Positions 23,986 to 33,074 of a stretch of 64,000 nt of DNA are shown here, piece after piece. The notes beneath the pieces were generated by a model, which did no database searches, had not been told where the DNA came from, and worked only from the letters and a program-made list of their open reading frames with translations. Made by a program: the position numbers and the translations under genes. Every line of letters starts with the position of its first letter. Position 1 is the stretch's first letter. Source of the stretch: Rheinheimera tangshanensis (GTDB taxonomy: Bacteria; Pseudomonadota; Gammaproteobacteria; Enterobacterales; Alteromonadaceae); the NCBI RefSeq assembly GCF_014645135.1, contig NZ_BMLH01000005.1, positions 1 through 64,000 of the forward strand, given 5' to 3'.

Positions 23986-26178
23986 ATGGCAGTAACGGAT
24001 TTAATGGTAAGCCCTGCACCACAGCAGGATGTAATCGACTTACGTAAATACCTTAGTGTGATTAATATTCACAAATGGCGTATTTTTGGTCTGGCTATAT
24101 TAGTCACCTTAATTACGGTGTTAGTGGTGTTAAATATCCGCTCACAATATTCGGCTACTGCCACTTTGCTAATAGAATCTCAGCAAGCCAAAGCTGTGTC
24201 TATTGAAGAAGTCTATGGCATGAACTCCAGCCAACAGGAATACTACTTAACCCAGTTTGAAATTTTAAAATCCCGTTCTATTGCTCAAACCGTAGTAGAA
24301 AAAATGGATTTGACCAATCATCCGGACTTTGAAGTAAAACCAGGCTTAATGACGCGTTTACGCGATTTATTGCCGTTTTTGCCAACGCCGGAAAGTGAAC
24401 TGACAGAAGCTGAACTGGCGCACAAAGCCCGCGAAGACTTAATTACCGAGTTTCAAAAACGTTTAACCATAAGCCCAATCCGCAAAACCCAGTTGGTGAA
24501 CATCAGTTTTCAAACCTATAGCCCGCAGTTGGCGGCTGATGTTGCCAATGCCATAGCTGATGCTTATATCGAAAGCCAGTTAGAGGCTAAGTTAGGTATT
24601 ACCCAAAAAGCAGCAAGCTGGTTAGGTGGCCGTTTAGGCGAATTAAGAGCGCAATTGGATGATTCTGAAGCACGTTTACAAGCTTACCGTGAAAAAGAAG
24701 GTTTAATAGATGTTGAAGGTGTACGAGGCTTAGGGGCTAAAGAGCTGGAACGCTTGTCTGAAGCTTTAACTGAAGCCCGCTCACGTAAAGCCCAAGTGGA
24801 TGGTTTTATGCGGGTCATTCAACAATATGGCACTGATAAAATTGAGCGGCTGGAAAGCTTGCCAGAAATTACAGCTCATAAAGGTGTGCAGGACGTAAAA
24901 GCCCAGCAGGTATTAACAGAGCGCCGGGTGTCTGAGCTATCAAAAATTTATGGTGCTAAACACCCTAAATTAATAGCAGCACAAAGCGAGTTGACGGCAG
25001 TACAGGACAACTTACGCAACCAGATTAAAAAGCTGATCGCTGGTATAGAAAACGAAGCCCAAACCATACAAGAAACGGTGAATTCGCTGGAGGCCGAAAT
25101 AGCTAAAGCGAAAGACTTGTATCAGGACGTAAGCTTAAAAGAAACCACTTACCAGCGTTTAGAGCGGGAAGTAGAAACCAATAAACAGCTGTTTGATACC
25201 TTTTTATCGCGCCAGAAAGAAACCGAAGTCACCAGTGACTTTAACTCAGCCATAGCCCGTTTTACCGACAGAGCTGTTGCTGCTACTGAGCCGGTAGCGC
25301 CTAAACGTAAGCTGATTGTGATTTTAGCTTTTGTGGCCACTTTAGGTTTTGGTGTGATGTTGGCTTTTGTGCTGGATGCACTGAACGACACCATTAAATC
25401 GCCACAGGAAGTCGAAGGCTTATTAGCGCAACGCTCTTTAGGTTTTATTCCTGCTATACCGCATAAAAAGACAGTGGATTTACCTATCCATACCTTTTTC
25501 AGCGACCAGCATAAACAATATGCCGAGTCGGTGCGCAGTATACGCACCAGCTTAACTTTATTAGCGCTGGATCGCAGTTTAAAAACAATCGAAGTCACAT
25601 CATCAGTGCCAGGGGAAGGCAAATCGACAGTGGCAGCCAATATAGCTTTTGCTTTTGGCCAAATGGAAAAAGTATTGTTAATAGACGCCGATATGCGCCG
25701 CCCTACTCTGGCAAAGCGTTTTGGTTTACCGGCTTATCAGCCAGGTTTAGCCAATATTATTGCCGGCCGTGAGCAAATAGACGATTGTTTAGTGCTAGAC
25801 GAAGCTTCGGGTATTACTTTATTGGCCGCCGGTAATGTGCCACCTAACCCACTGGAGTTATTAGCTTCAGAAAAGTTTAATGAAGTCATAGCAGAGCTGG
25901 CGTTACGCTTCGACCGCATTATTGTTGATACACCACCAGTGCAGGCCGTCAGCGACCCGTTGGTGATTGCCAAACAAATGGATGCTGTGGTTTATGTGGT
26001 ATCAGCTGATCATACCAGAGGCGGCGCTGTACGTAATGGTGTGGCGAAGTTACTGCAGGCCGAAAACAACCTGTACGGCGTAGTGTTAAACAAAGTGGAT
26101 ATGAAAAAAGTAGCCCAGGCCTATGGCGACTATGGCCAGTATGGCTATTACCATTACTACAGCAGCAGCGAGAGTTAA
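23986..26178 (+). CDS. Wzc-type polysaccharide co-polymerase and tyrosine autokinase
   Basis: This 730-residue inner-membrane protein controls chain length and export. It has an N-terminal membrane helix near residue 40, a large periplasmic coiled-coil domain (about 65-430, for example LRAQLDDSEARLQAYREKEG), a second helix near 445, and a cytoplasmic BY-kinase domain. That domain has Walker A SSVPGEGKST at about 538-547, Walker A' VLLIDADMRRP, and Walker B RIIVDTPP. The C-terminus ends in a tyrosine cluster (YGDYGQYGYYHYY), the expected autophosphorylation site. A cognate phosphatase gene follows directly. Confidence 0.94.
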   Translation: MAVTDLMVSPAPQQDVIDLRKYLSVINIHKWRIFGLAILVTLITVLVVLNIRSQYSATATLLIESQQAKAVSIEEVYGMNSSQQEYYLTQFEILKSRSIAQTVVEKMDLTNHPDFEVKPGLMTRLRDLLPFLPTPESELTEAELAHKAREDLITEFQKRLTISPIRKTQLVNISFQTYSPQLAADVANAIADAYIESQLEAKLGITQKAASWLGGRLGELRAQLDDSEARLQAYREKEGLIDVEGVRGLGAKELERLSEALTEARSRKAQVDGFMRVIQQYGTDKIERLESLPEITAHKGVQDVKAQQVLTERRVSELSKIYGAKHPKLIAAQSELTAVQDNLRNQIKKLIAGIENEAQTIQETVNSLEAEIAKAKDLYQDVSLKETTYQRLEREVETNKQLFDTFLSRQKETEVTSDFNSAIARFTDRAVAATEPVAPKRKLIVILAFVATLGFGVMLAFVLDALNDTIKSPQEVEGLLAQRSLGFIPAIPHKKTVDLPIHTFFSDQHKQYAESVRSIRTSLTLLALDRSLKTIEVTSSVPGEGKSTVAANIAFAFGQMEKVLLIDADMRRPTLAKRFGLPAYQPGLANIIAGREQIDDCLVLDEASGITLLAAGNVPPNPLELLASEKFNEVIAELALRFDRIIVDTPPVQAVSDPLVIAKQMDAVVYVVSADHTRGGAVRNGVAKLLQAENNLYGVVLNKVDMKKVAQAYGDYGQYGYYHYYSSSES

Positions 26179-26210
26179 TGCCATGCACAGCACTTTAAGG
26201 ACAAACCGCT

Positions 26211-26939
26211 GTGTATGATTTGCACTGCCACATCATCCCTGGTATAGACGACGGTGCCCGCAATATGGACGAAGCCCTTGCTCTGCTGCGCATCGCAGAG
26301 CAAGAAGGCATTAGCCATATGGTGATTACCCCTCATATTCATCCGGGCACTTTTGACAATACCAGCAGTATTATTCAGCAAGGTTTATTTGAACTGCGTG
26401 CAGCCAGTAAACAAGCTGGCCTGCATATTCAGTTAGCCGCAGCTGCTGAAGTACGTTTGTCTACTGAAATCCTCAACTGGGCCGAACAGGGTATGTTGCC
26501 TTTTATTGGTAAGTATCAGGGCTTTGATGTGCTATTGCTGGAGTTTCCGCACAGCCACATTCCAGCTGGCGCCGACAAACTGGTGAAATGGCTGCTTAGT
26601 AAAAATATTTTGCCTATGATAGCCCACCCTGAGCGCAACAGAGATGTGCAAAGCGACACTGCCAAATTAGCGCCTTTTATCCGGCTAAACTGTTTATTTC
26701 AGCTGACTGCCAGCTCTGTACTAGGCGATATGGGCGAACGCAGCACCGCGCTTGCTGAGCAGTTATTAAAGCAAAAACTGTTTCATGTCATGGCAACCGA
26801 CAGTCATAACTTATTACGCCGCCCGCCTAAATTAAAGCAAGCAGCACAATATGTCAGCGAACTGGTGAGCCCTGACTATGCAGAACTTTTAGTGCTACAG
26901 ATGCCAAAACAAATCAGTGAGGTATTGTTTGCCAGCTAA
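26211..26939 (+). CDS. PHP-type tyrosine-protein phosphatase (CpsB/YwqE-like)
   Basis: CpsB-type metal-dependent phosphatases remove phosphate from the tyrosine tail of BY-kinases. The 242-residue protein starts at a GTG (26211) with AAGGA upstream and opens with the diagnostic DLHCHIIPGIDDGARN. Further metal ligands are in ITPHIHPG, AEVRLS, IAHPERNRD and MATDSHN. It follows the kinase gene by 32 bases, which supports a kinase-phosphatase cycle controlling polymer length. The downstream gene overlaps its end by 23 bases. Confidence 0.92.
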   Translation: MYDLHCHIIPGIDDGARNMDEALALLRIAEQEGISHMVITPHIHPGTFDNTSSIIQQGLFELRAASKQAGLHIQLAAAAEVRLSTEILNWAEQGMLPFIGKYQGFDVLLLEFPHSHIPAGADKLVKWLLSKNILPMIAHPERNRDVQSDTAKLAPFIRLNCLFQLTASSVLGDMGERSTALAEQLLKQKLFHVMATDSHNLLRRPPKLKQAAQYVSELVSPDYAELLVLQMPKQISEVLFAS

Positions 26940-27702
26940 AGCCATTTCAACCTCAGCTCAACTGCAGCAACCAAGCACGAACAAGCAAACTAAATACCTG
27001 CTTTGGACACATAAAATATTACCTGCTCTGATTTTAGTAGCATGCTGCCTGTTGGCTTTGTCAATAGCCGACAAAGGCCTGGCTAGCGCTTATTATTTTA
27101 AAGCTAATCATTATCTGGAATTATGGCAGCGTAAGCCTCAAACTCTTGATATAAACAGCTGGCATCAAGCTGAGGATGCTATAAAAACTGCAGTTAAATA
27201 CCATCCTGATCATCCACATTATTTACTAACCCAAGCAAAAATTAATGAATGGGCTTGGTATAACGGCTTTAAAACTGCAGATCAGATAGCAATAAACGAC
27301 CAGCTATACCAACAAGCTATTTCATTAAGGCCAAACTGGCCCAATACTTACGCTGACTATGCTTATTATTTGGGTATTGTTAATTTTAGGGTAAGCGAAG
27401 CCTTTGATGCTTTAAAAACAGCGAACAAATATGGTCCCTTTATTCCGGAAACCTTTCAGCGCACCTTTAGCATAGCCACCTACCACTGGCCCCATCTAAA
27501 CGGTGATCAAAGAGCTAAAGGGCTTTACGCACTGGAAAAGATGGTGAAGCACTCCAACACAACCTATCGGCAGGCGGTTGGCGACACAAAACAGTACAAC
27601 TTACAGCGCATCTTCTGTCTGTATTTGCGCCTGAAAAAACAAGAATTTCCGGACAGCACGCAAAAGCGAATAGAAAAAGATTTTTGCGGCGGCAGACACT
27701 GA
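26917..27702 (+). CDS. Membrane-anchored, TPR-like protein of the exopolysaccharide locus
   Basis: The 261-residue protein has a short cytoplasmic N-terminus, one membrane helix (about residues 33-53, LPALILVACCLLALSIAD) and a helical periplasmic region with TPR-like pairs (AEDAIKTAVKYHPDHPHYLLTQAKINEW; YQQAISLRPNWPNTYADYAYYLG). Similar single-pass proteins sit at the end of VPS-like loci, but I cannot give a function. The frame starts at a GTG inside the phosphatase gene, and a TTG at 26929 is also possible. It is the last gene of the forward half. Confidence 0.7.
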   Translation: MRYCLPAKAISTSAQLQQPSTNKQTKYLLWTHKILPALILVACCLLALSIADKGLASAYYFKANHYLELWQRKPQTLDINSWHQAEDAIKTAVKYHPDHPHYLLTQAKINEWAWYNGFKTADQIAINDQLYQQAISLRPNWPNTYADYAYYLGIVNFRVSEAFDALKTANKYGPFIPETFQRTFSIATYHWPHLNGDQRAKGLYALEKMVKHSNTTYRQAVGDTKQYNLQRIFCLYLRLKKQEFPDSTQKRIEKDFCGGRH

Positions 27703-27763
27703 GGGTTTTCCGCGAATTTAAGCCTATAAATCATCTCCATAGGAAGCGGTGATTTGTCTAACC

Positions 27764-27928
27764 TTCCTCAAAAAGCTGTATCAAACGCCGGAGGAGCTAC
27801 AAAAAGATCTGGACGAGTGGCTGTTTTATTAAAGCAATAAACAAACTCATCAGGGCAAAATGTACAACGGCAGAACGCCACTTGAAACAATAATTTGTAG
27901 GAAAGGGGTTTATCTGACTCGAATCTAG
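27764..27928 (+). pseudogene. C-terminal remnant of an IS481-type transposase
   Basis: Translating 27764-27928 gives FLKKLYQTPEELQKDLDEW, then after an in-frame TAA at 27830-27832 the continuation NKQTHQGKMYNGRTPLET. This is the characteristic end of IS481-family DDE transposases (LDEWL-YYN-RTHQGK-GRTP). Only the last 50-60 codons remain and the frame is broken, so it is inactive. No terminal inverted repeat was identified. It lies at the junction of the forward and reverse halves of the exopolysaccharide locus; the rest of 27703-28014 shows nothing else that I can support. Confidence 0.8.
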
Positions 27929-28014
27929 TCTAACAGACACCAACACAAAACTGGTAAATGTCAGATCAAGTCTAAGCTAGTACAGATTGTGTATCATGTG
28001 CTTCCCCCTAAGAG

Positions 28015-28593
28015 CTAACGTTTAAGTGGCCAGGCTTTAACAAGAAACCCTTCAGATGTTTTGTCAGAAATAACTTTTGCGGGAATGCCACCTAAAGTAC
28101 AATTCCCTTTAGGGAAACTTTTATTTACCACTGCATTTGCGCCAAAAGCGACATTATCACCAATTTCAATGTCGCCATACATCTTTACACCTGGCCCTAT
28201 ATAACAATTTTTTCCTATTTTCGGAGCTTTAAACTCGTGCCCTGCTGCGGTACCGATATTGACACATACATGTATCCTACAGTTAGAACCTATTTTAGCA
28301 GCTGAATTGACTATAATTGGGCCTATGTGTGCAATACATAATCCAGGGCCAAATACATTTGGCGGAATGCTGAAACCCAAGCGAGAACCAAGTCTTTTCA
28401 AACGATATCTGTAATAAAATCTAAGTATTTTTGGTTTTTTACAATTAATCACGTATTCGAGCTTTCTTAATATTATTTGGTAGCGCCAAACATAGTCGAA
28501 AAGAAAATTCTTTAAATTATTTTCAACCCCTAGAGCTATCCGGTCTGCTTCTAAAAAATTTTTCAAACTCAACTTACTATCAATTTGACACAT
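28015..28593 (-). CDS. Serine acetyltransferase-like hexapeptide-repeat acyltransferase
   Basis: The 192-residue protein has a left-handed beta-helix built from hexapeptide repeats (about residues 75-175; IGSNCRIHVCVNIGT, IGKNCYIGPGVKMYGDIEIGDNVAFGANAVV) and the C-terminal GGIPAKVI loop typical of acetyl-CoA-dependent enzymes. The fold resembles CysE, but the N-terminal part is shorter and the genomic setting points to O- or N-acetylation of a sugar in the repeat unit, not cysteine synthesis. It is the promoter-distal gene of the reverse half and is AT-rich like its upstream neighbours. Confidence 0.82.
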   Translation of the reverse strand: MCQIDSKLSLKNFLEADRIALGVENNLKNFLFDYVWRYQIILRKLEYVINCKKPKILRFYYRYRLKRLGSRLGFSIPPNVFGPGLCIAHIGPIIVNSAAKIGSNCRIHVCVNIGTAAGHEFKAPKIGKNCYIGPGVKMYGDIEIGDNVAFGANAVVNKSFPKGNCTLGGIPAKVISDKTSEGFLVKAWPLKR

Positions 28594-28656
28594 AAAAATT
28601 ATGTCCGTAAAAATAAAAGTATAAATTATTACATCGCCTTAAATGATTATAAATAA

Positions 28657-29685
28657 TTATAACCAATATGCTTGTTTGATGATATCCAATGGGGGAATGT
28701 CTAGTTCAGAAACTTTATCCATACCTAACAGCAAACTTGTTTCGTGTAATGTAGCTAAAGCTCCCGGTAATTTGTGTAGTGAGTAGCCTTCATCCGGTAT
28801 AGCATAAAAAAATGCAACTAGATCCAAATTAAACTTACTAACACGCTGATTAATATTATCTGAGCGTTTTTTAGGTCTTTGTTCAAGCGCAGTTCTAATT
28901 AACTGAATATAATCGAAGTCGAGACAGTATGGCATCTTTTCTAAAAACCTATCGACGTCTAGATCAGTTTCACATCTTTCAATTAACTTATCAGCCGCAA
29001 TATATGGTCGTCCTGCTACGTGATTAACCCAGTGAATATGCACCAAACCGCCTATATCTCCATGCTCAGGGCTGTGTCTCAATCGGTAAGCTAAACGAAA
29101 TAGCTGCTGGAGTAACTCACTACGATAAGCCCTCATCAAGCCCGTGTTTGATTGCAGAATATGTTTATCACAAGCTTCAAGTATTTCAAGAACTTGCAAC
29201 TCAGAAACTTGCTTTTTTGGATCATGTCGAGAGAAAGTCATCAAAATTGAGGGTATACCACCAATCCAATGACTTACACGCCACGTATGGTGAGACCATT
29301 TCTCAGGCCAAATAGGTAACTGAGTTTTAGCATCAACAAGTTTGTTTAGGTCCAACTTTATTGAACTTAGCACTTCTGCACGCACATCTGCACCTGCATA
29401 TGCCAACAAATTCAAAGATGCCAACACGTATGCTGTAAGGTGAGGGAGTAGAGGTTGATTGACTCCTTCCTTTCCTGCTAACGGTGCATTTTTGATAACT
29501 TCTTTATATTTCGTAACAGCTTCCGGGATATACCAGCCTGAGTCGCCTAGTAAAACTCTCGTATAAATATAGTCTGCATGGTCTTGTAACAACTTCGCAT
29601 TCCATGGCGTCTCTTTTCCTGTTAACCAAAAGGTTTTGACGGCAGGAGCAACTAAATCCAAAAAAGCCTCAATCTTTAATTTCAA
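28657..29685 (-). CDS. Unrecognised 342-residue helical protein of the exopolysaccharide locus
   Basis: I do not recognise the family. The protein has no signal peptide or clear membrane helix and looks largely alpha-helical. Notable stretches are WPEKWSHHTWRVSHWIGGIPS near residues 125-145, HGDIGGLVHIHWVNHVAGRPY near 210-230 and several buried-looking Trp/His residues, which would suit an alpha/alpha-toroid enzyme, but this is only an impression. It lies between the GT2 gene and the acetyltransferase gene on the same strand, so a role in making or modifying the repeat unit, for example as a transferase or lyase, is inferred from position alone. Confidence 0.75.
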   Translation of the reverse strand: MKLKIEAFLDLVAPAVKTFWLTGKETPWNAKLLQDHADYIYTRVLLGDSGWYIPEAVTKYKEVIKNAPLAGKEGVNQPLLPHLTAYVLASLNLLAYAGADVRAEVLSSIKLDLNKLVDAKTQLPIWPEKWSHHTWRVSHWIGGIPSILMTFSRHDPKKQVSELQVLEILEACDKHILQSNTGLMRAYRSELLQQLFRLAYRLRHSPEHGDIGGLVHIHWVNHVAGRPYIAADKLIERCETDLDVDRFLEKMPYCLDFDYIQLIRTALEQRPKKRSDNINQRVSKFNLDLVAFFYAIPDEGYSLHKLPGALATLHETSLLLGMDKVSELDIPPLDIIKQAYWL

Positions 29686-29722
29686 TGTCCTTACTCCCTA
29701 GAAGCTATAGTTTCAAAAGCAA

Positions 29723-30643
29723 TCAAGGCTGTACCCCAAATTTTGCTAAAATATCCGACATTTTTCGGTATGCACTTTTTGATAACGCTACTTGTAAAAA
29801 AACAACTACTGCCATTTTTGGTCTGAAGCTTCCCATAAATAAAGCTTTGAAATAATGCTTCAATGCCTGTATGCGTTTACCATCCTCAGCTAAATATTTC
29901 GCAATCGGCCAGCCCATTTCAGCATAATATGCTTTATCAGTTATCAAGCCTCTAATACGGTTCAACCAATCAATACGCTCTTGTGTATTAATCGCGTTAG
30001 ACAAACGGTTGGGATTCCATTTATCATCCCAAATAGCCGCTGGCTTATCTAACATAACTAACTCGCCCCCAGCAGCGACTAACCTAATAGCAAAATCATA
30101 GTCATCACCTTTACTAAGATTCTCGTCATAACGAACCTTCTTCGCTAATAACTTAGGTACAATTAATGAAATTGTTGGGATAAATCCTCTATCTGCCATC
30201 AAATATTCTGATATATGTTCATTTTCTTTTTGGGCTCTATGCGGTTTCAAATATTTAATGCCATCGCCTCGGTCAACAATAATTTGAGTAAATGTGCAAA
30301 TATTCGCACCTTTTTCTAAAACATCGAACGCTTGTTTTAAATGATGCGGTAGAAATAAGTCATCAGAATCTAAAAAAGCTATGTACTTTCCTTTAGCCTG
30401 GTCTATTCCAGTATTTCTTGCGCTAGAAGCACCTTTATTCTGTTGAGCCACAATTCTAATTCTTGAATCGCCGACACCTTCAACAACCTTAATAGTATTA
30501 TCTTCAGAACCATCATCTACAATGATTATTTCATAATCCTGAAAATCTTGTTCTAAAACTGAATTTATAGAATACTTTATGATATCAGCTCTATTGTAAA
30601 CAGGCATCACAACACTAAATACTGGCGAGTTAGACATTTTCAT
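29723..30643 (-). CDS. Glycosyltransferase family 2
   Basis: The 306-residue GT-A enzyme starts with the family signature SVVMPVYNRADIIKYSINSVLEQDFQDYEIIIVDDGSEDNT. The DXD-type metal motif is in AFLDSDDLFLPHHL near residue 93, and GDDYDFAIRLVAAGGEL marks the acceptor side. It would add one sugar from a nucleotide donor to the lipid-linked repeat unit on the cytoplasmic face. Donor and linkage cannot be told from sequence. Gap to the upstream GH10 gene is 10 bases, so the two are co-transcribed. Confidence 0.9.
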   Translation of the reverse strand: MKMSNSPVFSVVMPVYNRADIIKYSINSVLEQDFQDYEIIIVDDGSEDNTIKVVEGVGDSRIRIVAQQNKGASSARNTGIDQAKGKYIAFLDSDDLFLPHHLKQAFDVLEKGANICTFTQIIVDRGDGIKYLKPHRAQKENEHISEYLMADRGFIPTISLIVPKLLAKKVRYDENLSKGDDYDFAIRLVAAGGELVMLDKPAAIWDDKWNPNRLSNAINTQERIDWLNRIRGLITDKAYYAEMGWPIAKYLAEDGKRIQALKHYFKALFMGSFRPKMAVVVFLQVALSKSAYRKMSDILAKFGVQP

Positions 30644-30653
30644 TCCTTAAAAA

Positions 30654-31787
30654 TTAGCGACAAGAAAGATCGCTAGACAATTTAACTTCCTTTAGCCTTT
30701 TCAAAGCATTCTTCGGCTTCATCTCTCGATCAAACAATAACGGGTAATCTACTCTACCATTAACAGGCCAGTGATTTAACCAACTATGCTTGTCAGAAAT
30801 ACCCCAAAATGTAACACGATTGATAAATTCACTATGTTTAATGAATATGCAGAACAGTTCCACATATCGATTACTTTGACTATCAGCAATACTATCAGGT
30901 AATTTATTAGGATATGGGTTCAATAGTAATTTTTTTACCTCTGAAACTATAGCTCCTTGCTCCATCACATCTTGGCTAACAAAAGGCAAAACAGAAACAT
31001 CTAGCTCAGTGATCATTACATTTATGCCCTCCTTTGAAAAACGCGATATCGCTTGATCCAGCTTTGATAAATCAGGAAATTGAAGACTGTAGTGACCCTG
31101 TATACCTATAGCATGGACAGGTATACCCTTACTTCGTATTCGTTTAACCAAAGAAATAACAGCTTCTTGTTTTTTAGAATGAACCAACCCATAATCGTTA
31201 TAATACAACTCAGCTGTTGGGTCTGCTAAATGAGTAAATTCGAATGCCTTTTCTATGTAATCGTCACCAATGATATTAAACCAAGGGCTCTTACGAAAAG
31301 AACCATCATTATTAAAGGCTTCATTAACAACATCCCAACCAGTAACTCGCCCACGATACCTGCCAACATAGGTATTAATGTGTTCCTGTAGTTTTACTAG
31401 TAGTTGCTCGCGTTTTAATGGATTACCTTGCTCATCACGAAAAAACCAATCTGGAGAATTCTTATGCCAAACAAGCGTATGACCGATAAGTGAATGTCCA
31501 TTCTCTTCCGCAAATCGCAAAAATTTATCTGGCCAGTAAAAATCATAAATACCAGGTTTTGGAATTACATCAATCATTTTCATACCAAACTCAGCGACTA
31601 TCGAATTGAATTCCCTATTAACGATAGAAACACTCTTTGGGTCATCTAAGTCACTATTCGCCAAAGCAACCCCAACAATAAAATCATTCTTGTATATGTC
31701 TCTGAGCGGCCGAGCTTCAGAACAGAACGGAGCGAACAAGAAAAAAAAGAAGAGTCCTTTTATATATAAAGAAAAATCATAGAACAT
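30654..31787 (-). CDS. Glycoside hydrolase family 10 (xylanase-type) enzyme
   Basis: The 377-residue protein has an N-terminal signal or anchor segment (LYIKGLFFFFLFAPFCSEA) and a GH10 TIM barrel. GH10 enzymes are retaining endo-beta-1,4-xylanases. The acid/base Glu is at 156 (TGWDVVNEAFNN) and the nucleophile at 261 (VMITELDVSVLP); the TLVWHKNSPDWFF loop at 104-116 is also diagnostic. Both catalytic residues are intact. In an exopolysaccharide operon it more likely trims or releases the cell's own polymer than digests plant xylan. Its start abuts the stop of the upstream polymerase-like gene. Confidence 0.92.
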   Translation of the reverse strand: MFYDFSLYIKGLFFFFLFAPFCSEARPLRDIYKNDFIVGVALANSDLDDPKSVSIVNREFNSIVAEFGMKMIDVIPKPGIYDFYWPDKFLRFAEENGHSLIGHTLVWHKNSPDWFFRDEQGNPLKREQLLVKLQEHINTYVGRYRGRVTGWDVVNEAFNNDGSFRKSPWFNIIGDDYIEKAFEFTHLADPTAELYYNDYGLVHSKKQEAVISLVKRIRSKGIPVHAIGIQGHYSLQFPDLSKLDQAISRFSKEGINVMITELDVSVLPFVSQDVMEQGAIVSEVKKLLLNPYPNKLPDSIADSQSNRYVELFCIFIKHSEFINRVTFWGISDKHSWLNHWPVNGRVDYPLLFDREMKPKNALKRLKEVKLSSDLSCR

Positions 31788-33056
31788 TTAATCAAACTCT
31801 CGCTCATTTTTGATATAGAGACAGAAATGCATAATCAAAATTAATAACCACCGCCCATCCGCAGGATTTAGGTAATCAACTTCGACTAAATTATGTAAAA
31901 CAAAGAACAAATAAATAGAAAAATATAAAAATATAAATTTTGGAGCATGAAATCTTATTGATAAACCATTTAAAAAAGGAAGGACTACGAACACCAAAAC
32001 AGATAATAAGAATCCCACAAAACCAGTAGATGCAAAAATTTCTAAATAACCATTGTGTGCGTGCGTTAGTGTAAAAACCCAATCAACCCAACCGATTGCA
32101 TAATCGACTAACCTCATGTCCTCACCAACGCTCCAGATAGAACCATAACCAACACCAAACCAAAAATGGTCTTTTATTAGTAAATAAACCATATTCCAGA
32201 TGGTAGATCTTCCAGTGAATGCCTCAGGATTATCGAGAAGCTCGACAAAAAAATCTAGCAACAATGGTATCGACAAAACAAAAGAAGTTAAGATCAAAAA
32301 AAACAGTATCGTAATAAAACGCTTACTTCCTGGATTGTCATTTGATTTATACATCAAATAGCCAAAAAGCAAACAAGGCAAGAGCAATACTATGCTTGTC
32401 TTAGATTTTGTGAAAATTAAAAAAACCAATGATAAAACAATCATTACTAACCAACGGAATCGATTAGTTCTATTAAAATTAAAAATAAAAAGAGAAATAG
32501 AAAAAACAAGGGCGGGACCAGCGTGATTCTTATGTATAAAGATACCCTTCCAGCTCCCAATCAACCCAGAATCTAATAGTTCGGTTCCAGAATGCACAGC
32601 CCCATCAATGATAGGTATTGATATCAAGCTTGTAATTATCATTATCACCATAATATTTGAAATACTAGCTATTACTTGATTAAAACTTAAAACACTTACT
32701 AACATAAATATTGATGATGTAATAATAAACAGTAAACCGACGCGACGTAGCGATATTAACGAATGGTCCGCCCAGAGAACAGACAGAAGGCACCAACTGA
32801 GCATTAAAACCAAAGGCATAGATTGTTTGAAATCGCCAACTTTTACATGATTCTTATAAAAAAACACAGAAACTATAAAAAATAAAAGATAAATAATTTG
32901 CCTTAACAAATTAGAAGCACCTGTTTCATCTAATGCTCTTACATCATTATCCATCACGGAAAACGGTGATAAACCAATAAATGAAAACGCTACAATAAGC
33001 GCCAATATTAAACTAGCAACATTATTAACATCAAATGCACGCTTAGATAATATCAT
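31788..33056 (-). CDS. Wzy-type polymerase / O-antigen ligase-like membrane protein
   Basis: The 422-residue protein has about ten to twelve hydrophobic segments and the Wzy_C signature in its large periplasmic loop: GRSTIWNMVYLLIKDHFWFGVGYG, then LTHAHNGYLEIFASTGFVGFL near residues 322-345. Its location among glycosyltransferases and a flippase fits a repeat-unit polymerase. The gene is AT-rich compared with trp and ugd. A second member of the family lies at 43450-44820, outside the locus. Confidence 0.85.
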   Translation of the reverse strand: MILSKRAFDVNNVASLILALIVAFSFIGLSPFSVMDNDVRALDETGASNLLRQIIYLLFFIVSVFFYKNHVKVGDFKQSMPLVLMLSWCLLSVLWADHSLISLRRVGLLFIITSSIFMLVSVLSFNQVIASISNIMVIMIITSLISIPIIDGAVHSGTELLDSGLIGSWKGIFIHKNHAGPALVFSISLFIFNFNRTNRFRWLVMIVLSLVFLIFTKSKTSIVLLLPCLLFGYLMYKSNDNPGSKRFITILFFLILTSFVLSIPLLLDFFVELLDNPEAFTGRSTIWNMVYLLIKDHFWFGVGYGSIWSVGEDMRLVDYAIGWVDWVFTLTHAHNGYLEIFASTGFVGFLLSVLVFVVLPFLNGLSIRFHAPKFIFLYFSIYLFFVLHNLVEVDYLNPADGRWLLILIMHFCLYIKNEREFD

Positions 33057-33074
33057 TTTTTCTTCAACCGTCTG

